Source: Deltaproteobacteria bacterium (GTDB taxonomy: Bacteria; Desulfobacterota; Desulfobacteria; Desulfobacterales; BuS5). From it: 6,835 nucleotides of DNA. Position numbers and translations under genes: made by a program. Position 1 is the stretch's first letter, and each line of letters begins with the position of its first letter. The stretch lies in NCBI GenBank assembly GCA_021157555.1, contig JAGGWL010000177.1:1-6835 (forward strand), read 5' to 3'. Shown here in pieces: positions 1 through 5,859 of this stretch. The notes beneath the pieces are model-generated. The model did not search any database, was not told the DNA's origin, and saw only the letters and a list, made by a program, of their open reading frames with translations.

Positions 1-1547
1 AATAAAAGATTCAGTGCAACAGTAACAATTTTTCTGTTTTCAGGCTTTTCCAGAAAGGAGCCGTGAACCCATTCATTAAAAGCTCCCATGGCCGGGCCGC
101 ACCATATCTGAAAATCTATTTTACGTGATTGATCACCCTGTATAGCCCATGCCGAACTCCGGCCCAGATAGGAACGGAAAAGAAGGGCCATTTTATGTTT
201 GGGATTGTTTTCCGCCCTGTTGATCTGTTTAGGGTCATAATGAGCAAAAAATTCTTTTGTATGCTTCCATTCCTTATCAAGAGTGCATCTGAAAAAATCT
301 TTTTCCAGAATATTTTTCTGCTTTTCAGGCAGATTCTCCAGACTGTCATACATGCTGTAGAGATCGTATAATTTAGCGCCTTTTAAGGGAAACATGGTAC
401 CACGTTTAAGTACCTGAACTTTAACGCCCAGTTCAAACATATCCGCCGCAGGAGCCATGGTTACATCGGCCTGCCTTGCACCTGCCAGCATTGCCTTGAC
501 AGCATCCGATGTGCCTGCTTCCACGCAACCCTGGTTAATTGACCCTGTTAATACATAAGCGGCTCCCATGGCAAATGCAGCAGCAGTCGACTCCGGAGTA
601 GCTATACCTCCGCCCAGTCCGACACAGACAGGCTTATTAAATTTGTATTTGGCTGTAATGCGGTCCCTGAGAGAGATCATGGTCGGCAGCATTGCAAGAG
701 CCGGTCTGTTATCTGTATGTCCGCCGGAATTGGCTTCCGCTGTAAGAGCGTCCGCCACAGGCACACAGCTTGATAGTTCAGCCTCTTCAGCAGTTATCAT
801 TTTTTTTTCAAGAAGCTGTGAAATTAATTTATCCGGCGGAGGAGAGAAAAATTTTTCCGCTATCTCAACTCTGGAAACCTTTGCAATTATTCTGTTAGGA
901 CAGATTATTTCACCATTTGAGCCACGATGAATACCCTTTATTCTGAAATAAATCAGCGGTAAAGACAAATTCATAAATGCCGAAGCGCTTATAAGGTTTA
1001 TTCCTCTTTTTAAATAAAGTTTTATGGTAGCATCTTCAAGTTCAAAATTATTGGGACTATGTATTAAATTAAAACCAAAAGTAAAGTTATTCAGTCTGTT
1101 TTTAAGCTTGAATATAGCCTCATCAATTTGATCAAGCCCCAGCCCGGCAGCACCAAAAAAACCCATTATACCTGAATGACCGGCTTTTTCAACCATTTCT
1201 ACTGATGTAATTCCATTTGCCATGGCTCCGGCGATATAGGCATAACGTAAATTAAAAGTTTTTTTAAAATAATGATCACCCAATGCTTCCGGATGAAGTG
1301 GCGGAGCATAAGCGGCTATGGGATATGTTTGGGAATCGTCATTTGTTTCATCAAGATTTACATTTTGACTATATTTAAAAGTAATCGTACCGCCGCGTCC
1401 TGTCTCAATACGACCATTTTTTTTGATCAGCACTACGGGTCTGTTAACATCAAGAATTGCATTGCGCAGGGCAGAATTCCCTGATAATGGTTCCTCTTCC
1501 CCCTGTTTCCAATATCCTGCAAAAGATTTGTTTTCAATTTTATGCAT
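1..1547 (-). CDS. pfaD: PfaD-family enoyl reductase/FMN oxidoreductase (3' end cut by window edge)
   Basis: My minus-strand translation gives 515 uninterrupted residues before the window edge. PfaD proteins are roughly 530-550 residues, so only the C-terminal tail is missing. PfaD is the stand-alone FMN-binding TIM-barrel enoyl reductase (2-nitropropane dioxygenase-like fold) of PfaABCD polyunsaturated fatty acid synthases and related polyketide systems, reducing the enoyl double bond during chain extension in the cytoplasm. Family signatures seen: GAMANGI (107-113), FFGAAGLG (130-137), NLIHSPNNFE (160-169), the flavin-site stretch EANSGGHTDNRP (271-282), GLGGGIATPES (310-320), TGSINQG (334-340), MAPAADMFE (364-372), QVLKRGT (378-384) and QIWCGPAMGAFNEW (480-493). 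The ATG at 1547 has no strong ribosome site. An in-frame GTG at 1560-1562 (VKKTDM...) is an equally plausible start. Partner pfaA-C genes, if present, would lie beyond the left edge. The family call is secure; the final product of the pathway is not. Confidence 0.93.
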   Translation of the reverse strand, partial: MHKIENKSFAGYWKQGEEEPLSGNSALRNAILDVNRPVVLIKKNGRIETGRGGTITFKYSQNVNLDETNDDSQTYPIAAYAPPLHPEALGDHYFKKTFNLRYAYIAGAMANGITSVEMVEKAGHSGIMGFFGAAGLGLDQIDEAIFKLKNRLNNFTFGFNLIHSPNNFELEDATIKLYLKRGINLISASAFMNLSLPLIYFRIKGIHRGSNGEIICPNRIIAKVSRVEIAEKFFSPPPDKLISQLLEKKMITAEEAELSSCVPVADALTAEANSGGHTDNRPALAMLPTMISLRDRITAKYKFNKPVCVGLGGGIATPESTAAAFAMGAAYVLTGSINQGCVEAGTSDAVKAMLAGARQADVTMAPAADMFELGVKVQVLKRGTMFPLKGAKLYDLYSMYDSLENLPEKQKNILEKDFFRCTLDKEWKHTKEFFAHYDPKQINRAENNPKHKMALLFRSYLGRSSAWAIQGDQSRKIDFQIWCGPAMGAFNEWVHGSFLEKPENRKIVTVALNLL

Positions 1548-1580
1548 GTCTGTTTTTTTCACTCTGATAGATTTTAATAT

Positions 1581-1584
1581 ATGT
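1581..1584. repeat. 4-bp target site duplication of copy A (left member)
   Basis: ATGT here is repeated exactly at 1740-1743, immediately outside the two GAGCCA/TGGCTC ends of the element. Four bases alone could match by chance. The independent CAAG duplication around copy B, at the same element boundaries, makes insertion the better explanation. Confidence 0.7.
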
Positions 1585-1739
1585 GAGCCAGTTTCAAAAT
1601 GTTCAATTTTGTTCGAGGTCAAGGAAGACAAAAAATTTAACCACAGGAATACATTAAGTATTTCGAGGCTTAAACCCTTTTTAAGATCAGGTTGTCTGAC
1701 ACAGAGATCGGGGAAAAGGGGGCGTTTTGAAATTGGCTC
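1585..1739 (+). mobile_element. MITE-like miniature inverted-repeat element, copy A
   Basis: This 155-bp non-coding element begins GAGCCAGTTTCAAAATGTTC and ends in the imperfect inverse: the right end reads GAGCCAATTTCAAAACGCCC on the minus strand, 16 of 20 matching. It is flanked by a perfect 4-bp duplication, ATGT at 1581-1584 and 1740-1743. It matches the reverse complement of the copy at 5665-5806. The first 50 bases are identical, the first 84 differ at three positions, and the remainder is related but 13 bp longer here. Inside the first terminal repeat, CAAAAT (1595-1600) and ATTTTG (1606-1611) form a 6-bp hairpin with a 5-nt loop. No transposase is encoded, so mobility would need an enzyme in trans. 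The strand given is that of the conserved 84-bp half at the left end. I do not assign a transposase family. Confidence 0.82.
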
Positions 1740-1751
1740 ATGTGGTTTTTT

Positions 1752-1778
1752 TTTATATGAAAAGAGACATTATGTCAA
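1752..1778 (-). promoter_or_regulatory. Candidate sigma70-type promoter for pfaD
   Basis: On the minus strand there is a perfect TTGACA -35 box (1773-1778), a 15-bp spacer and TATAAA (1752-1757; five of six consensus bases). The predicted start is near 1745, only about six bases before copy A begins at 1739. Removing the element and one target duplication would leave an ordinary leader of about 40 nt before the pfaD ATG. The -35 box overlaps a small palindrome, GACAT-T-ATGTC (1766-1776). The 15-bp spacer is shorter than the ideal 17, so this remains a prediction from sequence only. Confidence 0.5.
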
Positions 1779-1811
1779 GATAAGGAACGGGATTAAAACA
1801 AATCAAATATT

Positions 1812-2708
1812 TCAACCTCTGGGGTGATATTTTTTATGCATTTTTATTAAATGATCCCGCGCAACATGAGTATAGATCTGTGTGGTTGAAATATCCACAT
1901 GCCCAAGCATAACCTGAACTGCCCTTAGATCGGCTCCGCCTTCCAGTAAATGGGTTGCAAAAGAGTGTCTTAAGCTGTGTGGCGTTACATTTTTCACGAT
2001 TCCCGTTTTAAGTGCATATTTTCGCAATAGTTTCCAGAAACCCTGTCTTGTCATGGGCTTGCCTGCTCTTGCAACGAAAAGATATTTACTTACATTTGTC
2101 TTTAAAAGTTCAGGACGCGCCGCTCTGATGTAAAATTCTATTTTGTCCCTTGCATATTGTCCTATTGGAACGATTCTTTCCTTTGACCCCTTTCCAAAAA
2201 CTTTTACAAAACATGCTTCGGTATTAATATTAATGATTTTTATATTGATAAGTTCCGAGACTCTAAGGCCGGCCGCATAAAGAAGCTCCAGCATGGCTGC
2301 ATTCCGAATACCTTTTGCGTTGCTTGTATCAGGTATTTCCAGAATACGTTTAATTTCATCAACAGAAAGAACATCAGGGAGCTTTAATCCTGTTTTTGGA
2401 AGGTCAATTAATTTGGCAGGATTGTTATCTATTATTTTTTTCTGAAGCAAAAATTTATAAAAGCCTCTTAATGCAACAAGATGTCGTGCTCTTGATTTTG
2501 CGCTCAGGTTTTCTTTTTTTAAATCTATTAGATGTTTTAGAATTACAGTTGAATCGGCTTCAGCAATATTTTTAATGGCGTTGTTTTGCAAAAAATTAAA
2601 ATATCTGGTTAAATCTGATTCATAGAATTCAAGAGTTTTCTCGGAAAGCCCCTTTTCTATCATAAGATAGTTTAAATATTGATCCGCCAAAATATCAAGA
2701 TTAGTCAT
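1812..2708 (-). CDS. xerD: Tyrosine site-specific recombinase XerD
   Basis: The 298-residue protein has exactly the length of the classical XerC/XerD recombinases. These act at the chromosomal dif site to resolve chromosome dimers before division. An N-terminal SAM-like core-binding domain (about 1-95, with YLNYLMIEKGLSEKT and RHLVALRGFYKFL) is followed by the catalytic domain (about 108-298). All catalytic residues are visible: R149 in AGLRVSEL, K173 in GKGSKER, H244 and R247 in HSLRH, H270 in LGHVDIS and nucleophile Y279 in TQIYTHV. The stretch THLLEGGADLRAVQVMLGH and the PRG C-terminus fit XerD better than XerC or an integron/phage integrase. The start is an ATG with only a weak purine stretch upstream. 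A terminator-like hairpin separates it from the upstream aminopeptidase gene, and I see no convincing promoter of its own. No dif-like site was recognised in the window. Confidence 0.95.
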   Translation of the reverse strand: MTNLDILADQYLNYLMIEKGLSEKTLEFYESDLTRYFNFLQNNAIKNIAEADSTVILKHLIDLKKENLSAKSRARHLVALRGFYKFLLQKKIIDNNPAKLIDLPKTGLKLPDVLSVDEIKRILEIPDTSNAKGIRNAAMLELLYAAGLRVSELINIKIININTEACFVKVFGKGSKERIVPIGQYARDKIEFYIRAARPELLKTNVSKYLFVARAGKPMTRQGFWKLLRKYALKTGIVKNVTPHSLRHSFATHLLEGGADLRAVQVMLGHVDISTTQIYTHVARDHLIKMHKKYHPRG

Positions 2709-2741
2709 GGTTCAAACTCTAAACCCGGAGAAGCGAGAATT

Positions 2742-2773
2742 AAAAAATATAACCGTTCACAATTTAGGAACGG
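2742..2773 (-). terminator. Possible intrinsic terminator between aminopeptidase gene and xerD
   Basis: Read on the minus strand, CCGTTC (2768-2773) and GAACGG (2753-2758) form a perfect 6-bp stem with a 9-nt loop, followed by TTATATTTTTT. It begins about 30 bases after the aminopeptidase stop, where the mrp operon would be expected to end. The stem is short, so partial read-through into xerD is likely. Confidence 0.45.
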
Positions 2774-2802
2774 GCACGAAATAACTTCCCACTTTCTTAT
2801 TG

Positions 2803-3906
2803 TCATATCGAAGCAGAAAGGCTGTTCAATACTTCTGCGCCGTCTTCACGCACTACCACCATATTTTCAATCCTTACCCCGCCCCATCCAGGTATGTAAA
2901 TTCCCGGCTCAACTGTAAAGACCATATTCGGTTCAAGTATAGTATCAGCAAGCGGACTTACTTTTGGAGGTTCATGTACGGCAAGGCCTACACCATGTCC
3001 CAAACCATGCCCGAACCTGTCTCCAAAACCCATATCTTTAATATGGCCGCGCGCAACCGCATCTACATCTTTGGCATTCATCCCTGGTTTTATGGCCGAA
3101 ATAGCTTCCTGCTGTGCTTTCAGAACCGTATTATAAACTTTTATATATGTTTTATCAGGTTTTCCAATTAAAATTGTTCTGGAAATATCTGAACAATAGC
3201 CATTCAGTCTGGCTCCCCAGTCGAAAAGAACAGGCTCTCCTTTGGAAAATTTTCTTTTTCCCGGTATTGCATGAGGCATGGCACTGTTTGGGCCGGATGC
3301 ACAAATAACCGGAAAAGCCAAAGCATCAGCACCATGCTCATGCAATTTTTTTTCCATTAACCAGGCAGTCTCATGCTCTGACATACCAGGCATTATAATT
3401 GCAGAAACCTTTTTAAAAGCCGCTTCTGCAATAGAAAGCGATTTTTTCATTGTCATTATTTCATCTTCATCTTTAATCAAACGAAGGTTCTCTACAATAT
3501 TGTGTACAGGCACCAAATCAATATCCAGATTATCCTTTTTCAAGGCATCCAGAATCAGGGCATGTTTCATATATGATAAACGGATACTTTCAAATCCTGG
3601 CCGCCTGATATCAAGCCTGCGCAAAAGTGAAGGGAGCTCCTTTTCCAAACCTTTTTTATAACATACGATTTCAAAAAGAGGGGCTTCTTCTCCAGCCTGA
3701 ATTTCAAAGCGCGAATCAGTTGCAAGTACAAGGTCTTTTTGGGTAATTAAAAGCGCGCCGGCTGATTCATCAAACTGGGTATCCTCTCCGGTATAACCGC
3801 TGAGATAACGCCTGTTTTCCTCCACCAATACAATCAGGCCGTCAATTCCCTTTTCAAAAATTCCTTTTCTTAACTTGCTGATTCTGTTTTCTATTTTTTT
3901 TTTCAA
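2803..3906 (-). CDS. M24B-family Xaa-Pro aminopeptidase (PepP/PepQ-like)
   Basis: This 367-residue cytoplasmic metallopeptidase is of the 'pita-bread' fold, which removes the residue before proline from peptide N-termini or splits Xaa-Pro dipeptides. The N-terminal creatinase-like domain (about 1-140) carries ENRRYLSGYTG (30-40). The catalytic domain shows all five metal ligands: D229 (FDWGA), D240 (SDISRT), H304 (GHGLGHG), E333 (TVEPGIY) and E347 (RIENM), plus the substrate-site histidines H212 and H311. The length resembles short bacterial forms such as B. subtilis YqhT rather than the 440-residue E. coli PepP. The start codon is TTG, supported by AAGGA five bases upstream and by the lack of any in-frame ATG before residue 112; the first residues (MKKKIENRISKLRKGI) fit the family N-terminus. 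It starts 8 bp after the preceding stop, so it is probably the last gene of the mrp operon. PepP versus PepQ specificity cannot be settled from sequence alone. Confidence 0.92.
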   Translation of the reverse strand: MKKKIENRISKLRKGIFEKGIDGLIVLVEENRRYLSGYTGEDTQFDESAGALLITQKDLVLATDSRFEIQAGEEAPLFEIVCYKKGLEKELPSLLRRLDIRRPGFESIRLSYMKHALILDALKKDNLDIDLVPVHNIVENLRLIKDEDEIMTMKKSLSIAEAAFKKVSAIIMPGMSEHETAWLMEKKLHEHGADALAFPVICASGPNSAMPHAIPGKRKFSKGEPVLFDWGARLNGYCSDISRTILIGKPDKTYIKVYNTVLKAQQEAISAIKPGMNAKDVDAVARGHIKDMGFGDRFGHGLGHGVGLAVHEPPKVSPLADTILEPNMVFTVEPGIYIPGWGGVRIENMVVVREDGAEVLNSLSASI

Positions 3907-3914
3907 GGTTATCC

Positions 3915-4475
3915 TTAGGACATGGTGGTTATTCTGATAAATTCATTTTCTATTTTTTTTCTGCCGCTTTTTATAGTCTGCACAGCCTGACTTAATTTTT
4001 TCTGAACTTCGGAAGATTCTCTGCGTAATATTCTATTTTGGGTTGGACAAAGATAGAGTGTACAGATCCATGGCCGTTTTATTCTGGGAAGTATGCATCC
4101 CTTTTGCCCAAGATAGCGGCAAGTATCTGAAGGAGACTTGATAAGTTGGGCAGGAGGAAATTTTTCACCTGCAAGATCCAAAAAAAGCAGATCCTTGAAA
4201 TCCATCCAGACTGTAGCCTTTAAACAACAGGAATCAGGACACCAGGGGCATGTCATATAGCACAATTCATCAAGAAGGAAAAAAATCGATTTTAAATGGC
4301 CTTTAAGCTGTTCCGCCATATTAAAGGCCATGGTTAAACGATTTTTGTGTTGATTTATCAAGTAATTAATTGAATCACCGGCTTCTTTCCATAATGCCCT
4401 GGAGCCCCATGGAGGCAGGATGATCTTCTTTTTTTCATTTTTCCCCAGCCTGGGGAAATTTGTTATATGGATCAT
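3915..4475 (-). CDS. Cys-rich YkgJ/UPF0153-like putative metal- or Fe-S-binding protein
   Basis: A 186-residue protein of unassigned function with nine cysteines in two clusters. The first is C72, C76, C79, C83 and C84 (C-x3-C-P-x-C-P-D-x-CC). The second is C119, C127, C138 and C143 (CRYLGQKGC, then RPWIC and YLC). The CC pair and the 'RP..C..Y.C' element recall the CxxCxxCC (YkgJ/UPF0153) family, thought to bind zinc or an Fe-S cluster. I place it there by motif, not by a search. The C-terminus is basic (KSGRKKIENEF). There is no signal peptide or membrane helix. The ATG at 4475 overlaps the fmdB-like stop as ATGA, a classic coupled arrangement. GGAGG lies directly against that ATG, so a TTG at 4494-4496 (193 residues) is an alternative start. 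Its place after mrp and a zinc ribbon gene suggests a role in metal or cluster handling, which is inference. Confidence 0.8.
   Translation of the reverse strand: MIHITNFPRLGKNEKKKIILPPWGSRALWKEAGDSINYLINQHKNRLTMAFNMAEQLKGHLKSIFFLLDELCYMTCPWCPDSCCLKATVWMDFKDLLFLDLAGEKFPPAQLIKSPSDTCRYLGQKGCILPRIKRPWICTLYLCPTQNRILRRESSEVQKKLSQAVQTIKSGRKKIENEFIRITTMS
4440..4458. repeat. Perfect 19-bp palindrome near start of the Cys-rich gene
   Basis: TTTCCCCAG and CTGGGGAAA surround a single central base, giving 9-bp perfect arms. It lies in codons 6-12 of the Cys-rich gene and encodes FPRLG. In mRNA it would form a strong stem just after the ATGA junction. No T-run follows it on the minus strand, so it is not a standard terminator. 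Confidence 0.6.
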
Positions 4476-4681
4476 CCTCCACTTTGCGAGGAACAAGCTG
4501 GCGGTTTAAAACCGCCGCCACCGGACGGAATGCCTTGCGGCCTGAAACTTCCGGCTGAAATCAGCTTGACCACATCCTTGCCGTTACATTCGGGACATAC
4601 AGGAACAGAATCATTTCCCGATAAAATTAACGATTCAAATTCGTTACCGCACTTATTGCATACAAACTCATAAATAGGCAT
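4472..4681 (-). CDS. FmdB-type small zinc-ribbon protein
   Basis: A 69-residue protein beginning MPIYEFVCNKCGNEFE, the signature of the FmdB/Zn_ribbon_8 family (CxxC_CxxC_SSSS). Two CxxC pairs, C8/C11 and C29/C32, would form a zinc ribbon in the first 40 residues. The tail is glycine- and serine-rich, low in complexity (SGGGGFKPP, then CSSQSGG), as is usual for the family. FmdB was named as a possible regulator next to formamidase genes, but the family's molecular role is unknown. The ATG at 4681 is chosen over an upstream in-frame codon at 4702 because AGGAGA stands at normal distance before it and MPIYEF is the conserved start. It lies 13 bp after the mrp stop and overlaps the next gene by 4 bp, so it sits inside the operon. 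FmdB-like genes near mrp are a plausible functional pairing. Confidence 0.9.
   Translation of the reverse strand: MPIYEFVCNKCGNEFESLILSGNDSVPVCPECNGKDVVKLISAGSFRPQGIPSGGGGFKPPACSSQSGG
4500..4516. repeat. Perfect 17-bp palindrome in 3' part of the fmdB-like gene
   Basis: GGCGGTTT and AAACCGCC flank one central A. It lies within the codons for GGFKPP, about 25 bases before the Cys-rich gene's ATG. Coding constraint for Gly-Gly and Pro-Pro (GGN and CCN codons) could produce it by chance. With the palindrome at 4440-4458 it brackets the translational junction. Confidence 0.5.
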
Positions 4682-4683
4682 AA

Positions 4684-4691
4684 TCTCTCCT
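4684..4691 (-). promoter_or_regulatory. Ribosome binding site deciding the fmdB-like start
   Basis: On the minus strand AGGAGAGA stands a few bases before the ATG at 4681. It fixes that start rather than the one 21 bases upstream, which would overlap the mrp stop. Confidence 0.75.
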
Positions 4692-4694
4692 TTT

Positions 4695-5537
4695 TTATAC
4701 AAATTTGGACAGATTGTTTGCTATTTTTTCAAAGACTTTGGTTACTTCCGAGTCTTTAAAGTTATCTTGAAAAGAGCTGCCCGAATCACCGCAAAGCACT
4801 ACATTTCGCTCAAAAGGAATTTTTCCCAAAAAATTCAATCCTGCATCAGAGGCTGTTTTCTCTCCACCACCTGTTCCAAAGAGTTCCAGGCTTTCCCCAC
4901 AGTGCGGACAGGTATATCCACTCATATTTTCTATAAGCCCAAAAATATCCATTTTCACTGTTTTGCAAAAACTTATTGATTTTCTTACATCTGCCAGTGA
5001 GACCTCCTGGGGTGTAGTTACAATAATAGCTTTTGCATCAGAAATTGTTTGCGCCACAGTTAAAGGTTCATCACCTGTTCCTGGAGGAGAATCTATAATC
5101 AAAAAATCAAGTTCACCCCACTCAATATCACCAATAAACTGCTGTATTGCAGAATGCTTTATAGGACCTCTCCATATAATTGCATCATCCTTGTTAGGAG
5201 TAAGCGATTCTACTGAAATAACACTGAGATTGTCAGAATATTTTAAAGGATTTAGTTTCTGGTTTTTGCTTACATCGGGTGTACCTGTCAATCCAAGCAT
5301 TCTTGGAACATCAGGACCATGAAGATCCACATCCATAAGACCAACTTTATATCCTTTTTTTGAAAGAGCTATAGCAGTATTAACAGATACGCTTGTTTTG
5401 CCGACACCGCCCTTTCCGCTCATTACAATCAGCTTATTCTTTATTTTGGAAAGCGAACTTTTTACATTAGCATCAGGATCAGGTTTTTGTTGTGGTTTTT
5501 GCGGCATAGAGCCAATATTAACATTTTTTGTTTCCAT
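4695..5537 (-). CDS. mrp: Mrp/NBP35 (ApbC)-family Fe-S cluster carrier P-loop ATPase
   Basis: A 280-residue cytosolic ATPase of the MinD/ParA-like Mrp group, which holds a bridging [4Fe-4S] cluster at a dimer interface and passes it to apo-proteins. Seen in order: a Lys/Gln/Pro-rich N-terminal stretch (1-30), the deviant Walker A GKGGVGKTS (41-49), DVDLHGPDVPRMLG (69-82), IIWRGPIKHSAIQQF (120-134), the switch/Walker B segment DSPPGTGDEPLT (149-160), TTPQEVSLADVRK (174-186), and ENMSGYTCPHCG (203-214), whose C210-x-x-C213 pair binds the shared cluster. It lacks the N-terminal DUF59 domain of E. coli Mrp and the N-terminal Cys motif of NBP35, so it is the short form common in anaerobes. The start ATG has GGAG nine bases upstream. 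It is the first gene of a minus-strand operon with a zinc-ribbon gene, a Cys-rich gene and an aminopeptidase gene, and a palindrome overlaps its predicted promoter. Confidence 0.95.
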   Translation of the reverse strand: METKNVNIGSMPQKPQQKPDPDANVKSSLSKIKNKLIVMSGKGGVGKTSVSVNTAIALSKKGYKVGLMDVDLHGPDVPRMLGLTGTPDVSKNQKLNPLKYSDNLSVISVESLTPNKDDAIIWRGPIKHSAIQQFIGDIEWGELDFLIIDSPPGTGDEPLTVAQTISDAKAIIVTTPQEVSLADVRKSISFCKTVKMDIFGLIENMSGYTCPHCGESLELFGTGGGEKTASDAGLNFLGKIPFERNVVLCGDSGSSFQDNFKDSEVTKVFEKIANNLSKFV

Positions 5538-5565
5538 AATTTATATCTCCACATTTTTTAACAGT

Positions 5566-5583
5566 TATGACAGCTTTGTCATA
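5566..5583. promoter_or_regulatory. 18-bp palindrome, candidate operator of the mrp operon
   Basis: TATGACA (5566-5572) and TGTCATA (5577-5583) are perfect 7-bp inverted arms around a 4-bp spacer, centred about 38 bp upstream of the mrp ATG. It lies just downstream of a promoter candidate, overlapping the predicted transcription start, where a dimeric repressor would typically bind. No regulator is encoded in the window, and I cannot name one. Confidence 0.55.
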
Positions 5584-5586
5584 GGA

Positions 5587-5615
5587 ATTGTATCATCAGC
5601 CGGATTACATGAAAA
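5587..5615 (-). promoter_or_regulatory. Candidate sigma70-type promoter of the mrp operon
   Basis: Minus strand: TTTTCA (5610-5615; four of six -35 bases), a 17-bp spacer, then TACAAT (5587-5592; five of six -10 bases). The predicted start falls near 5580, inside the TATGACA palindrome, leaving a leader of about 43 nt that contains GGAG before mrp. The spacing is ideal and the -35 box is weak. Confidence 0.5.
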
Positions 5616-5660
5616 CTCTTGCTAATTCATCTTATATAATATACATTTTTAAATTAATTT

Positions 5661-5664
5661 CAAG
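5661..5664. repeat. 4-bp target site duplication of copy B (left member)
   Basis: CAAG here is repeated at 5807-5810, exactly outside the element's GAGTCA and TGGCTC ends. The duplication length (4 bp) agrees with copy A while the sequence differs, as expected for two independent insertions. Confidence 0.7.
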
Positions 5665-5806
5665 GAGTCAATTTTAAAATGTCCCCTTTTGCCCGATCTC
5701 TGCGTCAGTCAAACATTTTAATCCTCGAAATACTTAATATATTCCTGTGGCTAAAATTTTTGTCTTCCTTGACCTCGAACAAAATTGAACATTTTGAAAC
5801 TGGCTC
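5665..5806 (-). mobile_element. MITE-like miniature inverted-repeat element, copy B
   Basis: A 142-bp non-coding element inverted relative to copy A. Its right end, read on the minus strand, is GAGCCAGTTTCAAAATGTTC; its left end reads GAGTCAATTTTAAAATGTCC, matching at 16 of 20 positions. A perfect 4-bp duplication, CAAG, flanks it at 5661-5664 and 5807-5810. The half at 5723-5806 matches copy A 1585-1668 at 81 of 84 positions. The other half keeps CAGAGATCGGG and AAAAGGGG but is 13 bp shorter. No coding capacity. The conserved end faces the DUF1847 start, 53 bp away. Confidence 0.82.
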
Positions 5807-5845
5807 CAAGGTTATAAACTTATAAAAGTGGCCTAAAAAATATGA

Positions 5846-5854
5846 GGGAGGAGG
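5846..5854 (+). promoter_or_regulatory. Strong ribosome binding site of the DUF1847 gene
   Basis: GGGAGGAGG lies five bases before the ATG at 5860. It overlaps the codons that would follow an in-frame ATG at 5842, so translation must start at 5860 rather than there. Confidence 0.85.
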
Positions 5855-5859
5855 TTATT

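Larger units (their letters stand above)
5538..5859. other. Divergent intergenic region between mrp and the DUF1847 gene
   Basis: This 322-bp region has no gene of its own. From left to right it holds the mrp ribosome site, the 18-bp palindrome, the mrp promoter candidate, an AT-rich stretch with TATAAT at 5635-5640 (no good -35 partner on the plus strand), miniature element copy B (5665-5806), two TATAAA strings (5813-5818, 5821-5826) and the strong DUF1847 ribosome site. I could not place a convincing plus-strand promoter. Confidence 0.8.

Noticed and set aside
1645..1668. AT-rich TATTAAGTATT stretch in the element as a dif-like Xer site
   Set aside because: It lacks the paired 11-bp XerC/XerD arms of dif and occurs in both element copies as part of the mobile sequence.
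1423..1827. A 134-codon plus-strand open frame across the pfaD leader
   Set aside because: It runs antisense through the pfaD 5' end, the whole of element copy A and the promoter region. It has no ribosome site or recognisable protein pattern.
1812..2708. Possibility that the tyrosine recombinase is an integron or phage integrase mobilising the region
   Set aside because: Its 298-residue length and motifs match housekeeping XerD. There is no integron-specific insertion, no attC array, and no phage genes nearby.
1782..2776. Repeated GGAACGGG at 1784-1791 and 2767-2774
   Set aside because: An 8-bp match without shared flanks is weak, and the second is explained as part of the terminator-like stem.
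5842..5859. Upstream in-frame ATG for the DUF1847 gene
   Set aside because: The six extra codons are the Shine-Dalgarno sequence itself (GGGAGGAGG), so the ATG at 5860 is the start.
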